Part shown: in pieces, positions 1-10,229 of the stretch
Position numbering within the stretch: position 1 is the stretch's first letter
Layout: every line of letters starts with the position of its first letter
Position numbers and translations under genes: made by a program
The notes under the pieces: model-generated
Seen by the model: the letters and a program-made list of their open reading frames with translations, nothing else
Databases searched by the model: none
What the model was told of the DNA's origin: nothing
From: Pararge aegeria
Taxonomy: Eukaryota; Arthropoda; Insecta; Lepidoptera; Nymphalidae
Direction of reading: 5' to 3'
NCBI RefSeq assembly: GCF_905163445.1
Contig: NC_053182.1
Coordinates: 7,564,001 to 7,628,000, forward strand
DNA length: 64,000 nucleotides

Positions 1-614
1 CATCTTTGCGAGATGCTAGCGACAAATACATGTATTAACCTCTACGCTGCAGAAATACCAACGGCTATCATAGTATAACCCAAATCATCCAATATGTTTG
101 CCAAGACAACACAGCCCACTGACAAAGGTACATCCTAAGTACTACTGATTGTGTAAAAATCATGCAACTCTTAGTTCTGGTCAAGTACTTTACCCCCTTG
201 GACTTGAAATGGAACAGCGGCACTCATATCAGCCAAAACGATAAAAACTGCAAAAAATCTCCTTATAGACTGATTGTTGATGGAAAAAAAGACATAAAAA
301 ACCTAGCTAATTGGTTTCAAAGAACGATGAATTTATCATGACCGCACAGCTGTTAAAAACGTGTATTATAAGTTTCTGCACATATCGCGCCGGAGCACGG
401 AGCATTTTGGAGCAAGCTATCATGGAACCGGTTCGTGCATCACCGACGATGGGCAGATAATAGAAATGCGCTTTAATTTGTCGTTTAGGGCATAATGAGG
501 AGTGAGCCCTGTGATTACGCGCACCGCCGCCGCCGGCTCGCGCGCTGTTGACGTGAGCTGTTTCCACACGCCGCACCTCGCCCCTACCATGTACAGACTT
601 ACGACAACGTTTTT

Positions 615-1020
615 TTTAAGTTAGCCCTTGACTGTAATCTCACCAGTGGCGTGCATAGGTATGCACACGGTACGCAGATGATATAAAATGTAGAAAATCT
701 CCATCACGAGTTATCAAAACTTAAGGGTAGGTTTTTTATAACTCTTCCAATTATCCTTAAGTTTTTTATAACTCGTACTGGAGATTTTTTTCATTTTACA
801 TTATCTGTGCTTACCGTGTTGCATAGCCAGTATGCACGCCTCTGATCTCACCTGTAGGTAAGTGATAATGCAGTCTAAATAGGAGCCAGCTGATGGCAGT
901 TATACAGAACCCATAACTTCATCGGTTTTTAGGCAACTTTGTACCGAAATGTTCAATCGCTTTTCGGCAAGGCCTTGTCGGTAAGTTGGTAACTAGTCAC
1001 GCAAAACCTCTAATCAAACA
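615..1020 (-). repeat. tRNA-derived SINE, family B, split by a MITE
   Basis: The body reads TTAGCCCTTGACTG near 621, then resumes after 844 with ATCTCACCTGTAGGTAAG, a GATAATGCAGTCTAA block, and a decayed tail through AACTAGTCACG near 995. The same order of blocks is seen at 41690, 44440 and 60841 in this window. Strand is given in the sense of the tRNA-like head, which is not visible in this copy. It is interrupted by the MITE at 644-844, so the SINE is the older insertion. Family membership comes from comparing copies inside the window; the family name is not known to me. Confidence 0.65.
644..844. mobile_element. hAT-like MITE, family with CAGTGGCGTGCA termini (copy 1)
   Basis: It begins CAGTGGCGTGCATA and ends TATGCACGCCTCTG, an inverted repeat of about 14 bp with one mismatch. 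The flanks carry ATCTCAC at 637-643 and again at 845-851, a target-site duplication. The interior is AT-rich with no coding capacity. Four further copies occur in the window, two with clear 8 bp duplications, which together with the CAG...CTG ends points to the hAT superfamily. It lies inside a SINE whose sequence continues across the insertion. Confidence 0.8.
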
Positions 1021-1827
1021 TAATAATGTAGTCAAGGCTTATTTTAGGCGGTAAGATCCGCAGTTACGTATTGGCCACAGGACAAATCGCATAGCGGTAA
1101 TTTTCGCGCGATGTCAAAAACTGACTAAACCTGCCTACCTTTCGCCGCTACCCGTTGCATTCTTGGTTCATTTCTATACGTTGTTTCAGTAACTAGACGC
1201 TTCGCTTGAACGTCCTTTGGTCTGTGTGGAAATTTAAAAAATCTTTTCATCACAAATAAAACTTCGTTATGTAAGGGTAATCAACCTTGAGTAAAGTTGC
1301 GGGCAGTGTGAGGTAACTGTATCTATGAAGTATGGAAATATACACTACCGTTTCTTACTTGAAAACCGATCTACATAAACAAAATAAATATAAACATCCA
1401 CAAGTGAGTTGCGAGAAAAACAACCATGGTAGGAGCCGCATGGGAACGCCCGCGATTAAGGCCCCCGGCAAATTCTCGCCTCGGACCGGACGGGTCGACT
1501 TTAGCTTAATGAGTGGAAATCGGAATTATACGGAACACTTTAAAAATGTGTTCATAACCCGCATTATGGGTGTAAATATTGTCGCTATAAAAAATGGAAG
1601 CCTGTGGAGACTGTTTTTTAACCTATTTTAAAAAGATAATCTTTGAAACTTAATGTGAGCTCACAACTCGCGTATTTTTAATTTTATGTAGATTAAATTT
1701 GCGCGATTCATTTTCAATTTATAACTACTGAAATATATCCATGATTTGCTTAATTTTGGTTGAGTTTTGGATGTCATATCGAATACCTCCGTATATTGCT
1801 CTTTCTAAGATAGTTATTTAAGAAAAC

Positions 1828-1888
1828 TTCGTAAATGGCCAAGGATAGGTGGAATACCTACACAACTATCCTTGAATATTTACGTACG
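1828..1888. other. Imperfect hairpin of pre-miRNA size
   Basis: CGTAAAT (1830-1836) pairs with ATTTACG (1878-1884), and CAAGGATAG (1840-1848) pairs with CTATCCTTG (1866-1874). A symmetric three-base internal loop separates the two helices and a 17-base terminal loop closes them. The length is typical of an insect microRNA precursor, but I recognise no known microRNA and there is no expression evidence. Confidence 0.3.
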
Positions 1889-2054
1889 AAAATTCAAATA
1901 AATGGTACGTACACCCTTTATTTTCCAGGCAAAACATCTAAAATAAAGAGAGTTGGCAGTACTTTATGTATCCACATATTATTACATAGAAAAAAATGTA
2001 TGTAACAAACTCAGATTTATTGAAAAAGCCGCTACTTATCCTTTACTAATGACC

Positions 2055-2160
2055 TCCCTGACACAGTGGTGAATAGTGTGGTTTTAATTGGGAGGTCCCG
2101 GTTTCGACCCCGGCAGGGCAATTTCGAAATTTAAAATTTCAGAATTCTGTCTGGTCTTAT
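2055..2160 (+). repeat. tRNA-derived SINE, family B, head fragment
   Basis: ACAGTGGTGAATAGTGTGG is followed by GGGAGGTCCCGGTTTCGACC, an RNA polymerase III B-box-like sequence. The text then runs into AT-rich SINE body (GAAATTTAAAATTTCAGAATT). The - strand repeat near 14110-14230 carries the reverse complement of the same kind of head. It is degenerate and has no clear duplication at its ends. Confidence 0.5.
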
Positions 2161-2997
2161 CATCTGCATACACTGCTCATACCCTCTATGCACGCCACGA
2201 CACATATTGCCTGAGGTGAATAGCACTTGCGCGTGAACTATTCTACGTAAAAACTATTCATACGTATCCTCTCAGAGTGATAATAACCTTACGAATCGAG
2301 TTCGAAATTTCCTTATAGTTAGGTAGCGATACAGAATCACGCATTTATCGGAGTTCTTTTTCTTTTTTCCTACCAACTCAAAGATTTGATGGTTCAATAA
2401 ACTTTTTCATTAAGCGATGATCAGTACCATGAATCTATTAATAGAGTAATGGTCGTCGGTCCGTGTGTGCTACTGGTAGTAGATGTAGGCACTTTGTTAT
2501 AATAATTGATACACGTTGATAGCCCGAGCGAGACTGACGGCCATTTTGAGATGCTATCGATGCATTACCGCGGCTTCCTCCGCTACCGTTCCCTATCCGA
2601 ATGAAAAATAGATAATTAAAAGTTTAAAAGATCCGTCTAATGTTCAATAACGATTACGGATCACTTTTTTAATGTAGCGAAAGTTTACAAGTTCGTATTG
2701 TCTTTCGTATGCCGCAGCAATGGCATCTTTATAGTAATATTTGACGGGCCAACAAATCGCAAACACTAAAAAATCATCGCCTTTGAACAGAGCAACATTT
2801 CGCACACATGAAAACAACACGTCATATCATGTACCACGCTGTGTCCATCAACTTAAGGCGTACTTAGGTTAAACACCTCATGTGCCTTAAACTACACCGG
2901 CAACTACGCCCTTCAGACAGGAATATAGAAATGCTATTTTGCGGCAGCACTTCCCGAACTCAGTCACAAAAAACTGTAATACTAATAAATTTTCGGG

Positions 2998-3305
2998 TAG
3001 AAGCAGGCGTTACTTTGCGGAAATCAAGCTTAATTTGCTATACTAAGCGTAAAGCAGGAGAATCTGTAGATTGTAATTGATAATTTCTTCAATCCTTATA
3101 CTTACCAAACAGATCTTCGGCAATGTACCCTCTACAAACGTTTAGCTCCGAAACGGAGCATCCTCAGGAGATGTAAACATCTTTATAATTAATAATTGTT
3201 AAGTTGTTGTGTTGTTGTTAAGTATAAGGATTGATGAAATTATAAATTACTATAAACAAATTCTCCTGCTTTTTACGGAGTTTATAGCAAATTAAGCTTA
3301 ATTTT
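2998..3305. mobile_element. Fold-back element with ~80 bp inverted arms
   Basis: A left arm from AAGCTTAATTTGC (3026) to about 3113 is repeated as an inverted right arm at about 3213-3299. The arms match at roughly four of five positions by eye. They surround a ~100 bp centre containing a short GCTCCG-AAA-CGGAGC hairpin. The left flank carries TAGAAGCAGGCGTTACTTTG, also found at 45413 and, inverted, near 58035. Single-arm relatives occur at 42214, 45403 and 57870. No coding capacity is seen. It is a MITE-like or fold-back element of unknown superfamily. Confidence 0.6.
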
Positions 3306-3344
3306 CATTTTCATAATATCAAGTAAGATAGTAAGAACTTCCCG

Positions 3345-3512
3345 AGAGCGTTCTAAAATTCTGTCAAATTGGTTCAGTAGTTTTTGCGTGAAAGAGTAAC
3401 AAACAACTATCCACCCTTACTAACTTTCGCATTTATAATATTAGTAGGATGTCGATTTGAGCATTTGATCTATACTATAAACTAGCAGTTGCCCGTGGCT
3501 TCGTCCGCGATG
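3345..3512 (-). repeat. Interspersed repeat with TTACGCTTTCACGC core, fragment
   Basis: The reverse complement contains TTTGTTACTCTTTCACGCAA followed by ACTACTGAACC, the same core as the fuller copy at 45698. The far-end motif (GTTGCCCGTGGCTTCGTCCG) is seen separately at 3487-3506. Similar far-end motifs recur at 4606-4635 and 33065-33100. This repeat is common in Lepidoptera as far as I know; its class is not clear from the sequence. Confidence 0.5.
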
Positions 3513-5569
3513 TAATTTTTATCTGACCTGAAATAAACAGAAATCCCGGGACAGCCTATTCCTATTCAGGTCCAGCAGAACCTCAAAATCAGTTCCATGA
3601 TTTATATGTTTTCAGGCCATAATCAGACATAAATACATAATGCAAGTTTACATTACTATCACATCTGATTCAAAAAAAATAAGTTTAAAAAAAACTTAAT
3701 AATGATCCATATAATAAAAAAGGATATTAATAGTAATGTACCTCAAGATTGTTTAAGGGGATGCCCGTGATTTCGTCTTCGCCTTCATCAGGGAGGACTG
3801 GGGTCTTGGTCCGTTAATATGCTGATGATGGACATTCGCCTCATGCATGAGGAGATACCTAACCTCTTTATTTTGCAACATACACCTAATGAGCTTTACC
3901 CTTCATCAACAAAAACCTCTTTAAGAACTTCATAAAAACGGCTCTTTAATGACTTCCTTCGCTGACGTCCCAAATGGCCAGACAATAAGTGTGATAAATC
4001 GGCATAGTGTGGGAATGGGGGGCTAATTTCAGGTATTAATTAATAAGGTACGCCCCCCATTTAATCATGCAAGTTTTGGTGGGAGTCTTTGTCGGCTCAC
4101 ATTAGCTTAATTGCAAGCGATTCACACACATTTAATATTCTGTTTAGAGTTCTTTAAGAGTGCTTGCTCTAGTCTCATCTTTAAGAGACAATGAAGCAGA
4201 CAATCTACCATTATTATTAATGTATAAACTGTCAGAAGAAGGGCCAGCTTACACTCATACGTAACTAATAGTAACAACACAAATTCCAATAACCAGATAT
4301 CATTATGGCAAATACTCTTTTCTGCCTTGTAGTCCATCTTTAAACATTGGAATTGTATCTTGTAACCAGTCGACACGTATGAATTTACATTGGATATAGC
4401 CGCAATAGGTCAATAAGCTTGTAGTGTGACTGAAATCAACTCCTCTATCTAATAAAATTTTAAGAAATAATTTTATAATAAGTAAAAGTAAGGCTGGCAT
4501 GGTATGGTCATGTTATGTGGAGGAAATAAAATTATGTTACCAAAAGAAAGTCGAATGTATCTGTAAAAGGACTACGAAGCAGAGGATGACTAGAGAATAT
4601 ATTATTACTAGCTGTTGTCCACGACTTCGTCCGCGTTTGTTCGTGTTTCATTTTATTTGGGAGACTTGTGGAATCAATTTAGGTGTAGGTCGGTAAAAAC
4701 AAACGAACGAAAAAATCTTTGCTGTGTGAAAGATGCGATATCGTATACTTTTAAAAATACGTGTATTGTGACTTCAAGAAAGGCAAGAAGAAGATATGTG
4801 GTGCCGACTGCCGACCCCACAAGGACTTTGCTAGAATTAGGAAATACTTTTACACGCTCTCGACATTACCTTCGATGTTTAAAGCCATCTGTTGTTACCA
4901 CGCCGTTTTATGAGACGTGTGGGATAGTCGTTTTGAAATCCAATTTTTTCAAATAGTGATGTTGATAAATTTATATTCTAATATCGATATTTAAATTCTC
5001 ACACCTAGCCTTAATATAATGACTGTAGGGAAAAAAACTAGTTTTCTTTAGTTTATGCGAAAGTGTGTCTGTTTAAATGTTAGCTCTATCCAGCAATGTG
5101 ACGATATACATATATACCGGAGACATACATAGAATACTTTTAAACACGAGGACTATTCCCGCGGATTAAAAAAAAAATATATATATATTTAGGGCATAAC
5201 ACAAAAAATAAAAATACCAACATAAACGCAGACGAAGTCGCAGTTAGATATACATATTTAAATAAATATTTGAGTGGAGCCCGTGAAATAATATTTATTT
5301 AGTATCGTAAGAAACCTATCACCTTTTAAAGACTTTGGAAAGTAAAGCCATAATATTTTATGTAAATAAATGATTCGAGACAATTAGATACCACTGGTGC
5401 AGTAAATTGTGTCAAACACATCGCTTTTATGTTTCTGAAAATGAATGTTTCTAGGGACTTTCCGTCCACATCAATCAAGCTGTAGCAAAGTTATCGCCGG
5501 AAACAGGTACGTATACCTATATATGATAACATCACCAACCAAAAATGATTTTAGGTAGGTAGGAGAAAA

Positions 5570-5612
5570 TTAACTTTTGTATTTAGGAACCTTTCCTAAA
5601 TACAAAAGTTAA
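5570..5612. repeat. Perfect 20 bp hairpin, 3-base loop
   Basis: 5570-5589 is the exact reverse complement of 5593-5612, with the loop CCT. Pairing stops abruptly at both ends. No related sequence is seen elsewhere in the window, so it is not an obvious transposon terminus. Confidence 0.85.
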
Positions 5613-6520
5613 CGTGGTTAAAAAAAAATTATATTACGAAAAAAACTAACTTACTTTAAACTTTTTAATTTACTTACAATGTAATCATTAACTTTTTTCC
5701 CGTGAAATAATTCGCTATCAATAAAAGCAAATCGATATAGAGTATCGACAAAAACAGATATCCGATAACACCACTCGCAATTCCTCGCCGGCCTCTTAGA
5801 GCGCCGCCCTGTAATTTGGCGGCGAGTGTCGGCCATTACCGCTGATACCGAGATCATAATAAATACCCCATTAACGCCCCCATAGCACCCGAAACGACAC
5901 GACATAATATCCTCACATTCTGACGAATTAAAAAATAATAAAAAGTGTAAGTATAGTCTGTGCTCGCTTCGCTAATCACGAGATATTAAATTGCCACCAA
6001 AGATTATTTATTGTTATCTAGACGTAGTAAATATCCATACCACACTGAACATATGTACACTAATTTGTGTCTTTTTTAGTTCCAGTTTTGGCATTTTAAG
6101 TTTAAGTTTTCGCAGTTTCTCTCCTACGAAAAAATCTCTAAGATCTATCTCTGTTTACCAGATAAGGCCTGTAAAATCTAAATCTCCTATTACCTCTTTG
6201 AAAAACATTCGTTTCCAAATAAAAAAAAATAGGTAGACAGGTATCTACTTCGCTTTAAGGCCTTAGTACGAAACTAAAACGCTTGCGTTCGTGGACTCAT
6301 TTACGAGTATCGAATGACCATAAATAGCGTCGATGCGAAATGTACCTTCTATTCTCGCTTTAGAGTCGCAAGTTCTGTACCACTGAGTTTGATTTTACTC
6401 ACTTATCGCAAAAGAGCGTTGGCGGTAAAAATTAAGGCCTTACCAATTTTATAAAAGGGAAACATTACTTCAGGGACAAAAAGACATTTTTGTTTTCCTA
6501 CAAGGGAGCTCTTGACTAAT

Positions 6521-6564
6521 GTACAGTCGTAGATGGTAGCGGTAACTACCATCTACGACTGTAC
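6521..6564. repeat. Perfect 19 bp hairpin, 6-base loop
   Basis: GTACAGTCGTAGATGGTAG (6521-6539) is the exact reverse complement of 6546-6564; the loop is CGGTAA. It resembles the perfect hairpins at 5570, 29669, 31197 and 39698 but shares no sequence with them. Confidence 0.85.
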
Positions 6565-6692
6565 CTCTTAGGAATTCATTAGTTAGGTATATTAAATCCA
6601 TACATACCACTAAACTATTTTACGCGGTAACGTACCAGAATCCAAAATCGCGTGAGTAGGGTAACCAAATTCAGAAATTATAAAATCCCAAA

Positions 6693-6759
6693 ATCTTACG
6701 TGTCCCCGGTTATGATTCCAGAGAGGAGGTCTGGAATCGTAACCGGGGAGACGTAAGAT
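6693..6759. other. Near-perfect 30 bp hairpin, 7-base loop
   Basis: 6693-6722 pairs with 6730-6759 with two mismatched positions in 30; the loop is GAGGAGG. Stem and size suit a microRNA precursor or an old inverted duplication that has begun to diverge. I recognise no known microRNA. A GC-richer flank follows to about 6890. Confidence 0.45.
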
Positions 6760-7855
6760 AGGCATACCATAAGATGGGTCGATGAAAGTTTGAAACGACT
6801 CTACATTTCGATTGTTTCGAATCGAGTGAGCGGTAAACTTATACCTAAGGGTAATATAATGCACCGGCGCCCGCGGCCGCATCGGTGATAGATTAAATTC
6901 GACACGGCATCTCGTGATGTCATGCCAATTTCGAGCCTCATCTCAAATCTGGTATCGTCACGCTCATTTGCCGCTCAGCCTCATATCTCAAAAACTCGGA
7001 CGCCGTTAATAACAACTGAGAACTGATATCTGAGTACGTTGTAGGTACATTTCCATATAATAATTTATAACTAGTTAACTTGTTTTATTTTTATGCAGAA
7101 CCTACTTACTGTATTGTTATGTGGCTACGCCTTGGAAATCTGGGAGATATGATTGCAATTATAATTCTTATTTTATATATCTAATTTTCTTCCGATAATT
7201 AAGTTAATAGAATGTATCTAGGCAAGTTAGTAAAATGATTAAATGGATGAATATAAAACTACTGGTGACATATCCGTCGACTCAGTTCATTATAAGTAAT
7301 CATTCTTGATAAACGAAAAACTGAAGTAGGTAATAGTAATGAAAATTAAGAAGCCCTTGTTTATCTAAATATAAAAAGAAAGTTACCTTACATTTTATTA
7401 ACTACGTAATTGAATCTTCATATTACTTAAATGAATTTTTACTGCTTTGAACAGGCCTCCTTCACTATCAGGACCTGTTACATAGTGACAGAGCAGCCGT
7501 TTGCTAAACGTGCCCTAAATAAAATTAACATCAATCCAATTACAGCCCACATCAACCTCCTATATTATATTGAATATTGTTATAATATTATGTTAATACC
7601 TCAATTTAATGAGAGTAATAACGTTTTATGAGTTTTGAAAACACGTGCCATGACGGTGGCCGCACTATTCCGCGAACTGCGTTTTATAGAGCGCGGCCTG
7701 AGGCACGGTGCTGAAAGCTAAGCTAAGCACTAAATACAAAACTCGCAAAACACAAGCTTCTCGGAACATACTTAATTGTTGTTAGAATTAAACACTAATT
7801 TTGCAATAACATACGTTGTTGTGGCTTATTTTTATCCGCAGGCTTTTAGATCACC

Positions 7856-7990
7856 TAATCTATATACATAAAATGCAAAGGTGACTGACTGACTGACTGA
7901 TCTATCAACGCACAGCCTTAACCACTTGACGGATCGGGCTGAAATTTTGCACACAGCTATTTTGAGTGTCTCAAAATGAAGGATAATGAC
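7856..7990 (+). repeat. Interspersed repeat, GACTGACTGACTGA type
   Basis: ATGCAAAGGTGACTGACTGA is followed by CTATCAACGCACAGCC and GACGGATCGGGCTGAAATTT, a block arrangement I know as a common lepidopteran repeat. It contains a fourfold GACT microsatellite at about 7882-7899. Boundaries are approximate and its class is unknown. Confidence 0.5.
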
Positions 7991-8089
7991 TTCAACAAAG
8001 AATGATCTATAATATATGTCAGTATTTTCCCATTTAAATTCAAAAATGTTTTATTCGTGTAGACATTTCACAGGCTCTTATGAAGCTTT

Positions 8090-8240
8090 CATACATATTT
8101 GTTTACATAATTGTAAGGTGATACCTACGTATGCTAACTTAAACCTAAAGTTACGAGAGTTCCAAACGCGCCCTGGGCTACGAAGCCCACAACAAACTTA
8201 GCGGTTAATTTTTTTGTTATTAACATCTGACAGTCAGTTA
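8090..8240 (+). repeat. Repeat fragment ending in CCCACAACAAACTTAGC
   Basis: It contains GAGAGTTCCAAACGCGCCCT and AGCCCACAACAAACTTAGCG, the same 3' blocks as the copy at 14684. It probably represents the 3' end of a non-LTR element, since such copies end at a fixed 3' point and vary at the 5' side, but no coding sequence is attached. Confidence 0.5.
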
Positions 8241-9173
8241 ATATTAAGCTTTGAATTTAGTGGAATTCATACCCAAGCTTTTTTATCGTTTAAGTAATCT
8301 AGACATTACGAGTATAATAGGAACTCACGTCTTAGCGACAATTAGTTTTTATGAGATGCGAAAACACGTAGCTATATTTAATAATAATATGGTTTTAGAA
8401 TTCTCCGAAGTGAATTTTATAGATCACGGCCCGTTGAAAGCTAACGAACACGCGAACTCCTTTAACGTGAGCTTCGCAGAACTCTCATCCCAGTAGGTAA
8501 ACTTCGCACTAGAGTTACGAGTAAATACAACTATTAACGTTCTGTGACGTGTATCTAAGCGCTCTCTTCCTTTTCCTTAGTATTTTCTGTGGAAATCCTT
8601 ATTTAACTCTTATTCTACATCTAACTCCACAACCTAGGTGAACTAACTGGTCCGCTTTTTCGTGCGACAACATCTATCACGTTCATTTATTTAGCTATCG
8701 CGAAAACTAAATTCAACAGTGCATCGTTAAACAGTTTTCCTCGTGGCTCATTCGTTTATTCATTATTCATAAAAAATATTCATCAGTAGGGAGGGGCTAG
8801 TTGTAACCTTTTTTTCTTTTTTCGATGGGGTGACTAAACTATTGAGTATTTTATTTGAACGGAACGGAATTTAGTAATATTTTTATTTATTGCAAAAAAA
8901 AATATTCGCTTGAATTATATTTAAGTACTATCTAGCAATAGTTTAATAAATACATAACAAAAATAGATTATTTTCAATTAGACTCAGTATGACCTTGAAA
9001 TCAAATTTTACGAACGTATATTTTTTAGGTTAACAGGCAAAAAACAGTACTCCTGCTCAAAATCGGTCACTGCCGCCTTCCACTCTGTACTGGCTGCACT
9101 TGCGTCGTAGGCGGTATCTTAAAGAGCGCGTTGAGTTCAAAAACAAAACAAAATTTTTGAAACTGGCTATCTC

Positions 9174-9262
9174 CCCTACCCATAACTCTACGCTTACTTT
9201 GGGGCTAGTTAACGATGTGTATGCTGTCGTAACATGTTTATGTGTTTATTTGTTTTATTTTA
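9174..9262 (+). repeat. tRNA-derived SINE, family A, 5'-truncated fragment
   Basis: It carries CCCATAACTCTACGCTTAC, then TTTGGGGCTAG and GATGTGTATGCTGTCGTAAC, the 3' block of family A, followed by a T-rich tail. The tRNA-like head is missing. Confidence 0.55.
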
Positions 9263-9354
9263 TTAATGATTTATGTATAAACTCTGTGCTTTTAGTAGTA
9301 GTAGAACTTTTTGTGACAGAGCTCGTCTGGGGAAGAACCCATTACCACCATATT

Positions 9355-9793
9355 TATTTCGGCCGCTAAGCAGCTTTGTTGCAATGCTGTATTCCGGTCT
9401 AAACGGTCGTGGGTGCTGGTGTGATTACAGTCACATGAGGCTTACACCTACGAGTCAGTTTGATTGATACAGGGCGGCATGTTGCAGGACGTGTTCCATG
9501 CAAGCCCTGCGAAGTTTTGCTCTGTTTATAGGCGATAGTAAAGCAATATGCACTTTGGTGTCGAGAGCAGTACGGATTTGATCCGACCAACAAATCGGGC
9601 TACGTCCTCGAGGTATCTTTCCTTCCACATTGCCCGTGACCACTATCTTTTCAAGATTGTCTTCATCTCTTCTGGCAATGTGACCGAAGTACTCGAGAAT
9701 GCTCTGAAGGCAGGTAGTTGATAGCCTTCTTGTAATTTCAAGCTGTCTCAATATCGATGCGTTGGTCCTGTGTCGTCCAGGGGATTCCGCCAA
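9355..9793 (-). pseudogene. RTE-like LINE relic: C-terminal end of ORF2 plus 3' flank
   Basis: The reading frame at 9455-9793 contains ILEYFGHIARRDEDNLEK, then GKIPRGRSPICWSDQI and a short tail. This matches in kind the YFGHI.RRD...GRSPTRW.DQI region near the C-terminus of RTE-type endonuclease-reverse transcriptases that are abundant in Lepidoptera. The catalytic domains are absent, so it is 5'-truncated. The 3' flank (9355-9454) is shared with the second relic at 45180-45590, confirming a dispersed element. It lies in the last intron of the left Tbx20-like gene, antisense to it. Confidence 0.65.
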
Positions 9794-9916
9794 TAACTAT
9801 CATAAAAAAAATTACCCCTTTGATAACCTGTAATCATGTAAGAAATTAACTCGACGCATTTTTGCAGGTAAATACTAATATCCTGATGATAACTTTATAT
9901 TTGTTTTTATTTACAG

Positions 9917-10229
9917 AGATCCGATGGAGTTGATGCTTATGGAACAGCAGTTGCTCCGTTCTCCGTTACGGCTCTACTCTGGAGCGACTGGAACCATCGA
10001 GGAAGAAGCAGAGAAACGTGCAGTTTGGGCTAGAACCCCGCCGGCATTGCAGCTTTTAGCGCTTGGTGGACGTGCCTGGCCCTCCGCTTGGCCGCAACCT
10101 TTGGCCCTACCACCGGACCTCTGGCTGCAAAAACCTCCCGCTCCGATTCGATACTGCCCGTACCCTCCTCCTGCGCACCCCTCTGCCCAGAGATCAGATC
10201 ACACGCAATCCCCGTGGCATCCAATGTAA
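9917..10229 (+). CDS. Tbx20-family T-box factor (H15 or midline), terminal coding exon
   Basis: Seen: a 3' splice site (TTTTTATTTACAG) ends at 9916. The open frame R-D-P-M-E-L-M-L-M-E-Q-Q-L-L-R-S-P-L-R then runs about 103 codons to TAA at 10227-10229. The first codon is split after its second base (phase 2). The tail is proline-rich and contains PIRYCPYPPPAHPSAQ. Known: in human TBX20 the residues following the T-box read RESVESLIQ...ARSPIR, which aligns with this start. Insects carry two such genes, H15 and midline, with roles in heart, neural and segmental patterning. Inferred: this is the C-terminal end of one of the two, encoding the region after the DNA-binding T-box. Its partner at 63090-63516 shares the opening motif and intron phase. 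Upstream exons are not in the window. I cannot tell H15 from midline. Codons are GC-richer than the surroundings. Confidence 0.75.

Larger units (their letters stand above)
1..9916 (+). other. Last intron of the left Tbx20-like gene (inferred)
   Basis: Everything before the 3' splice site at 9915/9916 should be intron of the + strand gene whose terminal exon begins at 9917. I looked for T-box coding sequence in all frames of this stretch and saw none, so the T-box exons lie left of the window and the intron is at least 9.9 kb. The DNA is AT-rich with repeat relics listed separately. Positions 1-614, 1100-2050, 3520-4600, 4700-5560, 6770-7850 and 8250-9170 hold no gene or repeat I recognise. 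A GC-rich patch with CCG runs sits near 518-580. Confidence 0.6.

Noticed and set aside
307..576. 89-codon frame on the - strand
   Set aside because: The low-complexity Arg/Gly/Ala run follows from the GC-rich patch; no domain and no neighbours.
8251..8496. 81-codon frame that might be an upstream exon of the left gene
   Set aside because: It does not resemble T-box sequence and has no good acceptor before it.
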